Made by a program: the position numbers and the translations under genes. DNA of 10,594 nucleotides, taken from NCBI GenBank assembly GCA_014804285.1, contig JAAVAA010000021.1, forward strand, positions 12,522-23,115. Reading direction: 5' to 3'. Positions 1 to 4,169 of the stretch are shown here, piece by piece (the first letter of the stretch is position 1; each line of letters begins with the position of its first letter). The notes under the pieces were generated by a model. It was not told the origin of the DNA, ran no database searches, and saw nothing but the letters and a program-made list of their open reading frames with translations. The DNA is from Lachnospiraceae bacterium (GTDB lineage: Bacteria; Bacillota; Clostridia; Lachnospirales; Lachnospiraceae).

Positions 1-613
1 TTTCAAGTTCCTCTCCATAAAACGCAATCACAAAAGCATTGATCATCCCCCACAGGACGGGCGGAAATGCCGTTGTCAGATACGGCATACCTTTTATCTG
101 AAACACCAGCATAATGATTCCATACAGAAAAATAGAGACAAACGAAAGCCCTAATAATTTCCAAAAAGCAACGGCTGGAAACTGAAACCGCATAAGGAAG
201 GATAGCATCAGCACATTCAGAAACATATTGGTTCCACTAAAAAAAATCATGCGAAAGGCAGATATCTGTCTGACCGTGTACCTGCAGGTCATTTTTATAT
301 CATATATCTGTAAACGGTGTTCCTTCCATGATGTCAATAGGTAAGATGCGATATATGCAAATGGGGATACCGCAAATACCATACAGATCATCACTTGCGA
401 TCCTGCCTGCATTAAGAGCAGCCATATACAAGCTGCTATCAAAAGCCCTAATAAAAAACAGTCTCCCACTCCAAAAAATAAAGTATGGAATGTGCAGGCC
501 CGCCTTACTTCAAGCATTTTCCTGAATTTATCCCCCGGCTTTACCACGCCTTTTTCCACAATTTCATTGATAGCAAAGTCCTTTTCAGCTTCTGACAATT
601 TCTGTATACTCAT
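1..613 (-). CDS. polytopic membrane protein paired with ECF sigma factor (partial, 3' end off the window)
   Basis: Only the first 204 codons are present; the frame is open to the left edge. The ATG at 613 is preceded by a strong Shine-Dalgarno (AAGGAGGG, about 9 bases before the ATG) and lies inside the last 29 bases of the sigma factor gene, so the two are probably translationally coupled. The protein starts with a charged soluble segment of about 44 residues. Hydrophobic stretches follow at roughly 45-70, 73-93, 120-141, 147-171 and 184-200, which predicts about five membrane passes so far. I do not recognise the family. By position it could be a membrane regulator (anti-sigma-like) of the neighbouring sigma factor, since ECF sigma genes are often followed by such partners. 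However, no zinc-binding anti-sigma motif (HxxxCxxC) is visible and the many membrane segments are unlike a one-pass anti-sigma factor, so this role is inference from context only. Confidence 0.8.
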   Translation of the reverse strand, partial: MSIQKLSEAEKDFAINEIVEKGVVKPGDKFRKMLEVRRACTFHTLFFGVGDCFLLGLLIAACIWLLLMQAGSQVMICMVFAVSPFAYIASYLLTSWKEHRLQIYDIKMTCRYTVRQISAFRMIFFSGTNMFLNVLMLSFLMRFQFPAVAFWKLLGLSFVSIFLYGIIMLVFQIKGMPYLTTAFPPVLWGMINAFVIAFYGEELE

Positions 614-1163
614 CGTAAAACTCCCTCCTTACCTGCCTGATCAGACGGTAATATTTCGATTTGACAGATGCTTCCGGCATCCCGATCAGTACAGCGATTT
701 CCTGAAAAGTCTGTCCGCCATAAATGTGCAGGCGAAAGATCTGCTGCACATCCAGCTGGAATCTGCTGACGTACTTTTCTATTTTTTCTAAAAATTCTGC
801 CTGGACAATGTTATTCTCATAATCCATCCTGCCCACAAAGCTGGCTGTCTCTGTTTCGTCCAAATCCTCCAACGGGATTGTATCCAGCAACACCTTCCGC
901 CTGAAATCAATAATCTTATTCGTTGCAATCCGATAGAGCCATGTACGGAAAGAGGAACGTTTTTTCTGATAGGAAGCAATAGAACGCAGCATGGAAACGA
1001 ATATCTCCTGTGTCAGATCACGGGCAAGCTCTTTATCGTTTATCTGTCTTGCAACAAATATATAAATTTCATCATAATAGGCACGGACAAGGGAATCTGC
1101 AGCTTTCGATGAGCCAAAAAGTTTGATCCTGTGAATCCATTTCGTTTCCTGTGCATTGTTCAC
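585..1163 (-). CDS. ECF-family RNA polymerase sigma factor (sigma-70 family)
   Basis: This 192-residue protein has the two-domain layout of an extracytoplasmic function sigma factor, which directs core RNA polymerase to a small promoter set. Region 2 covers about residues 22-90. It includes the core-binding segment DLTQEIF (49-55) and the -10-reading helix FRTWLYRIATNKIIDF (72-87). Region 4 covers about 128-182, with a helix-turn-helix around QEIAVLIGMPEASVKSKYYR (154-173) that should read the -35 element. No region 1 or 3 is present and the length is typical of the family. The start is GTG at 1163, chosen because AGGAGG lies 7 bases upstream. The gene overlaps the following membrane protein gene by 29 bases, so the pair is probably one operon. 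An ECF-like promoter lies 25-53 bases upstream, consistent with autoregulation. The family call is firm; the inducing signal and regulon are unknown. Confidence 0.93.
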   Translation of the reverse strand: MNNAQETKWIHRIKLFGSSKAADSLVRAYYDEIYIFVARQINDKELARDLTQEIFVSMLRSIASYQKKRSSFRTWLYRIATNKIIDFRRKVLLDTIPLEDLDETETASFVGRMDYENNIVQAEFLEKIEKYVSRFQLDVQQIFRLHIYGGQTFQEIAVLIGMPEASVKSKYYRLIRQVRREFYDEYTEIVRS

Positions 1164-1187
1164 CCACTTCCCTCCTTCCTACTTATA

Positions 1188-1216
1188 TATTCGTATTTTA
1201 ACAGAAAAAAGTTTCA
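1188..1216 (-). promoter_or_regulatory. candidate ECF-type autoregulatory promoter of the sigma factor gene
   Basis: Read on the minus strand, TGAAAC (1216-1211) is followed by a 17-base spacer that begins with a run of T, then CGAATA (1193-1188). This resembles the Bacillus SigW-type consensus (TGAAAC, about 16 bases, CGTA). The element is 25 bases upstream of the sigma factor's GTG, a sensible distance for a short leader with its AGGAGG. ECF factors commonly transcribe their own gene from such sites. The match is by eye, and the -10 part deviates by one base from CGTA. Confidence 0.5.
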
Positions 1217-1219
1217 TTC

Positions 1220-1396
1220 TCACAGTGTATTACGGGCAGAAAGGATTTCCTCACCTTCGGACACCTTTATTTCCTTCAGATGACCATATTTAACGGTAAC
1301 GCCATCTCCTAAGTCCACTACAATGAAATTTCCGGAACTGCTTTCTTATGCTGTCTCTAACACCACTCCATCCGCAACTGCATAAGATTGTATCAT
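1220..1396 (-). pseudogene. remnant of an M23/LytM-like peptidase domain, interrupted by an in-frame stop
   Basis: One minus-strand frame first reads SYAVADGVVLETA, then meets a TAA (1348-1346). It continues in the same frame as GNFIVVDLGDGVTVKYGHL, then EIKVSEGEEI, and ends at TGA (1222-1220). The pattern matches the core of M23/LytM metallopeptidase domains: a 'vyAvadGvV' strand, a 'G..V.idhG.G..t.Y.HL' strand pair, and a 'v..Gd.V' turn. The HL of YGHL corresponds to a metal-ligand region. The upstream catalytic half is absent or out of frame, and the C-terminus stops about where 'iG.vG.TG' would come. A decayed fragment fits best, since the stop is in the middle of a conserved strand. Sequencing error or stop-codon reassignment are less likely alternatives. 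The fragment ends just before the sigma factor promoter. Confidence 0.5.
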
Positions 1397-1637
1397 ACTG
1401 ATTTTCCTCCGTCCTTTGTTCACGTTCCTCTGCCACCTGCTCCATAAAATCTGCCGATCTGTCCATAACATCTTCTGTCTGTTCAATCTCAAAGTCAAAG
1501 GAACACATCCAGTCCTGTCCAAAGGCAAAATTGTTATTCGTCAGGACAAAATAGTACCAATCCCCTTCTACTATCCCTTCTTCTCGCCCACACCTCACGA
1601 TGTAAACCTCGGGAGTCGCTCTGGGGTTCGTCGGCAA
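1290..1637 (-). CDS. hypothetical acidic ORF, probably part of a decayed gene
   Basis: I do not recognise this frame. Its middle (about residues 20-85) looks protein-like: an aromatic stretch GDWYYFVLTNNNFAFGQDW, then a strongly acidic helical part with EDVMDRSADFMEQVAEE. Its two ends look wrong. The nominal TTG start at 1637 and the first 20 or so codons fall inside a sequence that resembles a group II intron RNA. The last 35 codons overlap, in another frame, the M23-like domain remnant, where the other frame is the more convincing one. The simplest reading is a gene broken by a frameshift near 1390-1420 and truncated at its 5' end near 1570. No Shine-Dalgarno supports the TTG. A functional protein here is doubtful. 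Confidence 0.3.
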   Translation of the reverse strand: MPTNPRATPEVYIVRCGREEGIVEGDWYYFVLTNNNFAFGQDWMCSFDFEIEQTEDVMDRSADFMEQVAEEREQRTEENQYDTILCSCGWSGVRDSIRKQFRKFHCSGLRRWRYR

Positions 1638-1680
1638 CTACGCCCCTTGTGGACTTTCACCACAGATTGACGGCATGCCC
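1566..1680 (-). mobile_element. possible 5' (domain I) fragment of a group II intron
   Basis: On the minus strand the stretch contains GTGGTGAAAGTCCAC, a small hairpin with a GUGAAAG-type loop. It is followed by GGGGC..., GTTGCCGAC, GAACCCC, GAGCGACTCC and GTGAGGTGTGGGCGAG. Short GC-rich paired blocks joined by unpaired purines, with 'gGUGAAAGUCC' near the 5' side, are typical of domain I of bacterial group II introns. No intron-encoded reverse transcriptase and no domain V hairpin is present, so if real it is a truncated, inactive copy. The call rests on pattern memory of such introns and not on a computed alignment. The boundaries are approximate. Confidence 0.38.
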
Positions 1681-1689
1681 GTCATACGT

Positions 1690-1720
1690 AAAAAAGACGG
1701 CGAAATCTCCGCCGTCTTTC
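1690..1720 (-). terminator. rho-independent terminator of the diguanylate cyclase gene
   Basis: On the minus strand AAAGACGGCG (1719-1710) pairs perfectly with CGCCGTCTTT (1702-1693) around a 7-base loop. The stem therefore has 10 base pairs and is followed directly by further T residues. It lies 15 bases after the stop of the diguanylate cyclase gene (1735), the usual distance. It should separate that gene from the debris and the sigma operon downstream. Confidence 0.88.
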
Positions 1721-1734
1721 CATATCTTATATTC

Positions 1735-3258
1735 TTACTCAGTTTCCTGCTCTTCCACAGAGGGCTTACCCTCTTCCATCCACTCATCGCGGTAGAATGC
1801 AAGCTGGTTCTTTCCTCGTTTCTTCGCCTTATATACACCCTGATCCGCAGCCTTGTACAGCGTCTCGAAATCAGCGCCTTCATGCGGGAATACAGCCGCA
1901 CCGATACTTGCGGTTGCGGCGTACTTCACATACTCACCTGCCTGGAAGTTATTGAAGAAATGCTCTACTTTCTTCGCTTCCTTGCGAACAGCTTCCTTAT
2001 CATTAACACCTTTGAGGAAGATCATAAACTCGTCACCACCGATACGCCCTATAATATCGGTAGCACGGAACAGAGCGCCAATCTGCTGTCCCAGCGAACG
2101 AAGTACTTCGTCACCGAAAGCATGTCCCATCGTATCATTGATCTTCTTGAAGTTATCAACATCCACCATAAACATCATGGACTGTGAATTCGGGTTCTGA
2201 GCCATGAATTCCTTGATCTTACGCTCGGTAGCCAGCTTGTTAGTCAATCCGGTCAGAAGATCTGTATCCGCCTTATTCTCCAACTCTTTCTTCTTATTAT
2301 TCGTACGGATCTTGCTTATAATATTAATGATGGCAACCAGACCCAGAAATACCAAAATAGCAATGACAAGGTATATCAACATGCTCTTCGCATTCTGCCA
2401 TTGGAGACTGATCTGTCTATCTACATAGGTCTGGCTCACACCCAGTACGATCTCCCAGCGGTTTATACCCAGCGGTGCGTAAACAAGCATACAACTCTCG
2501 CCGTCAACCGTCACGCTTGTCGTTCCACGCACTCCGTTGTCCAGACGGTTCCTGATCGTCCGCGCAGCCTCCGCATTCCCCGGCTGGATTGTCTCTAAAA
2601 GATTGCCATCCTTGATCAGCTTGCTGTTCTTGGCTCCGGCGGAACCCATTACATAACCATCTGAATCCACAACTGTGAGAAAAGAGCTGGAACCAAAATC
2701 TGATTTCGACATCAGGCTGCTGAATCTGTCCATAGGATAGAACAACAGAAGATATTTCTTCCCGCTCTCTGTTGATACCCGTTCCGCCACCACGACCACA
2801 GGATAAACCGATGTGCCGTCAACACCGCCATCCTCCGTGTATATGTAAGTGACGCCGTCAGAACCGCGGATACTCTGAAAATACTCCTCATTCTCAATAG
2901 AAGCCTCTGTGTTGTACTGATCCACACCATGTCCTGCATCGTCGCACACAATCACCTTGTACGCATCTGTGCAAGATGCCAATATCTCTGCAATATCAAC
3001 GTCCTCGATATCATCCCACTGCGCTTCCCGTTCCATCAGGGCACGTATCGGAGCTGCAGCATTCTCGAGAGTCTTCAGCTCATCAAGAAAATCGTCCCCA
3101 TATCCCTGCACTGATTTAATTAAGTTTCTGGATACAGATTCCGATGCGTCCGCGTTGCTCTTCATCGAGAAGCTAAACACCGTGATAATCACTACGATCG
3201 TCAAGATTGCCGACGGAATGATCCATGAAACAACAACCGACTTATTCTGACTTTCCAT
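1735..3258 (-). CDS. membrane-bound diguanylate cyclase with Cache-like sensor and GGDEF domain
   Basis: This 507-residue protein should make cyclic di-GMP from two GTP at the inner face of the membrane. A first membrane helix (about 8-31) and a second (about 291-315) flank a roughly 260-residue extracytoplasmic region that looks like a double Cache ligand sensor. The GGDEF domain spans about 328-490: DLLTGL at 333-338, DVDNFKKINDTMGHAFGD at 366-383, and an intact GGDEF at 407-411. An inhibitory I-site RxxD (R398, D401) lies five residues before it, so product feedback is likely. The tail is short and acidic. ATG 3258 is preceded by GAGGAAA. The start overlaps by 17 bases the 3' end of a gene now reduced to a fragment (3242-3367), so it was probably translated by coupling to that gene. 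The terminator at 1690-1720 ends the transcript. The ligand is unknown. No EAL domain is present. Confidence 0.94.
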   Translation of the reverse strand: MESQNKSVVVSWIIPSAILTIVVIITVFSFSMKSNADASESVSRNLIKSVQGYGDDFLDELKTLENAAAPIRALMEREAQWDDIEDVDIAEILASCTDAYKVIVCDDAGHGVDQYNTEASIENEEYFQSIRGSDGVTYIYTEDGGVDGTSVYPVVVVAERVSTESGKKYLLLFYPMDRFSSLMSKSDFGSSSFLTVVDSDGYVMGSAGAKNSKLIKDGNLLETIQPGNAEAARTIRNRLDNGVRGTTSVTVDGESCMLVYAPLGINRWEIVLGVSQTYVDRQISLQWQNAKSMLIYLVIAILVFLGLVAIINIISKIRTNNKKKELENKADTDLLTGLTNKLATERKIKEFMAQNPNSQSMMFMVDVDNFKKINDTMGHAFGDEVLRSLGQQIGALFRATDIIGRIGGDEFMIFLKGVNDKEAVRKEAKKVEHFFNNFQAGEYVKYAATASIGAAVFPHEGADFETLYKAADQGVYKAKKRGKNQLAFYRDEWMEEGKPSVEEQETE

Positions 3259-3367
3259 TGATTTCCTCTTCTCCCCATTCTACATTTACCGTAAAATCTA
3301 AATCCGAAGTTTGTTCTACCTCAGGTTCAAACTTCTTAAAAATGTCACTGTATAACCAAGCGGCACC
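3242..3367 (-). pseudogene. 3' remnant of the gene that once preceded the diguanylate cyclase
   Basis: On the minus strand an open frame runs from just after a TAG (3370-3368) to a TAA at 3244-3242. It reads AWLYSDIFKKFEPE, then VEQTSDLDFTVNVEWGEEE and a short INGKSE end. It has normal amino acid composition, and its stop overlaps the diguanylate cyclase start by 17 bases, as in co-translated gene pairs. It has no start codon and is cut where the IS200/IS605 end should lie. I read it as the C-terminal 41 codons of a gene lost to the element's insertion or to a deletion at its edge. The family cannot be named from this tail. Confidence 0.5.
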
Positions 3368-3399
3368 CTACACCGGAAGCGATATACCGAACAATGAAC

Positions 3400-3424
3400 T
3401 ACCCCGTAGCAAAGCTGCGGGGTA
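3400..3424 (-). repeat. subterminal hairpin at the right end of the IS200/IS605 remnant
   Basis: TACCCCGTAGC (3400-3410) and GCTGCGGGGTA (3414-3424) are complementary around the 3-base loop AAA, giving 11 positions with one imperfect pair (T3407/G3417). On the tnpA-sense strand that position is an A/C mismatch. TnpA of this family recognises such imperfect hairpins near each end and cuts single-stranded DNA a short distance outside them. The position downstream of tnpA fits a right end. No run of T follows, so it is not a good terminator. Confidence 0.7.
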
Positions 3425-3489
3425 TCTGAAGGGCGGCTCCACTACATATAATCCCATAGACTCAACTGTTTTGGCTCCAGTACAGTTTG

Positions 3490-3681
3490 CTAGAGTTTCT
3501 TATACTCTTTTTCCTGTCCTTGCTCCCTTACATATTTTGATATCACCGCTTCGTTTCCGTGCTCTCCTACTGTGGCAACATAATATCCATCTGTCCAAAA
3601 TTCCCCTCCCCATAATTTCTTCTTCACCTGTGGACATTTTGCAAATACTTCTTTGGCTATTATGCTTTTCACTCTTTGTAT
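3490..3681 (-). pseudogene. tnpA: truncated tnpA, C-terminal half of an IS200/IS605 Y1 transposase
   Basis: The last 63 codons before TAG (3492-3490) match the end of TnpA single-strand transposases. They contain VKSIIAKEVFAKCPQVKKKL, then LWGGEFWTDGYYVATVG, then EAVISKYVREQG. The tyrosine of ISKYVREQ sits where the family's catalytic tyrosine is placed on the last helix. The first half, including the HUH (His-hydrophobic-His) metal site, is not in this frame. Upstream codons (3682-3813) read as low-complexity, cysteine-rich sequence unlike the family. Family proteins are about 130-150 residues, so roughly half is missing. The fragment cannot transpose by itself, but its surviving hairpin could be mobilised in trans only if both ends were present. 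Confidence 0.75.
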
Positions 3682-3781
3682 TATCGTTTTTATTATATTA
3701 CAAAAGTGCACAAAAAAGCTATACAAATTACAAAATTTCTTTGCAATTTTTGTACATCCTGCTTTCCCGCACACATTACCC

Positions 3782-4012
3782 CTATATGTTGTACTTCTTG
3801 GCAATCGCCGCATACTGCTTGTTCAAGGTATCGTACATCTTCAAGATCTCGGCGGATTCTTCCCTGACGTGCTTCATGATCCGGTCATAGGACTTGACAA
3901 AAGTGACGACAACCTCACACTCCCCAAGAGGCGTCATCATCTCCAAAAACTTTTTCTTATCCTCATTGGAAAAGATCATATTGATTTTGTCGAACGATTT
4001 TTGCATCTGCAA
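3782..4012 (-). CDS. small helical protein of unknown function, possibly truncated
   Basis: This 76-residue frame has good coding character: a charged, mostly helical protein with MTPLGECEVVVTFVKSYDR in the middle and KMYDTLNKQYAAIAKKYNI at the C-terminus. I do not recognise the family. The start is uncertain. TTG 4012 has only a weak AGGA 10 bases upstream, ATG 4006 is the alternative, and a TAG lies in frame just before. A much better Shine-Dalgarno (AGGAAGGAGC, about 4047-4056) is followed 10 bases later by a TTG in another frame, which would join this frame after the loss of one base. The 5' end may therefore carry a frameshift. The stop comes about 100 bases before the tnpA remnant, so the C-terminus could also be cut. 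It lies downstream of hsdR but is separated by 157 bases, so membership of that operon is not supported. Confidence 0.5.
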   Translation of the reverse strand: MQMQKSFDKINMIFSNEDKKKFLEMMTPLGECEVVVTFVKSYDRIMKHVREESAEILKMYDTLNKQYAAIAKKYNI

Positions 4013-4169
4013 GAAATTTCTGTCCTATTCAACTACAAAAAAGCTCCTTCCTGACAAGATTCTATTTATATCCGAACCAGCCAGAAAGAAGCCAAGCCTT
4101 CTATCGTTTATTCTTTTTTTGCCTCAATTCCGTATGCAAGTCAATTCCCACAACAATTATCGATAATCC
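4013..4169 (-). other. intergenic region downstream of hsdR
   Basis: There is no convincing gene here. It holds a perfect 12-base palindrome ATTATCGATAAT (4156-4167) directly after the hsdR stop, and a weak 5-bp hairpin AGAAG...CTTCT around 4086-4101. A strong Shine-Dalgarno-like AGGAAGGAGC lies about 4047-4056, pointing to the small ORF on the left. No good terminator for the restriction operon is visible, so some read-through to the left is possible. Confidence 0.5.

Larger units (their letters stand above)
3370..3690 (-). mobile_element. IS200/IS605-family element remnant (3' half of tnpA plus right-end hairpin)
   Basis: Two parts support this: the C-terminal half of a TnpA Y1 transposase (3490-3681) and, 66 bases beyond its stop, an imperfect subterminal hairpin (3400-3424) of the type that marks the right end of these elements. 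There are no terminal inverted repeats, which is normal for the family. The left end, with its own hairpin and the first half of tnpA, is missing, and no TnpB/IscB gene is present. The outer limits are estimates: the right tip is placed where the host gene remnant begins, and the left limit where similarity to TnpA fades. Confidence 0.72.

Noticed and set aside
1675..2187. Plus-strand open frame opposite the GGDEF domain
   Set aside because: It is entirely antisense to a well-supported gene, starts inside the debris next to the terminator, and has no independent signal.
3400..3424. Hairpin as an intrinsic terminator
   Set aside because: There is no T-tract on either strand; its position and imperfect pairing fit an IS200/IS605 end better.
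3225..3890. Long plus-strand open frame of 221 codons
   Set aside because: It runs antisense through the cyclase 5' end, the host gene tail, the IS hairpin and tnpA; the leucine/serine-rich composition is that of an antisense shadow, and no ribosome binding site precedes it.
4156..4167. Perfect palindrome ATTATCGATAAT as terminator of hsdR
   Set aside because: It is only 12 bases, AT-rich, has no unpaired loop, and no T-run follows; it could be a protein site or chance.
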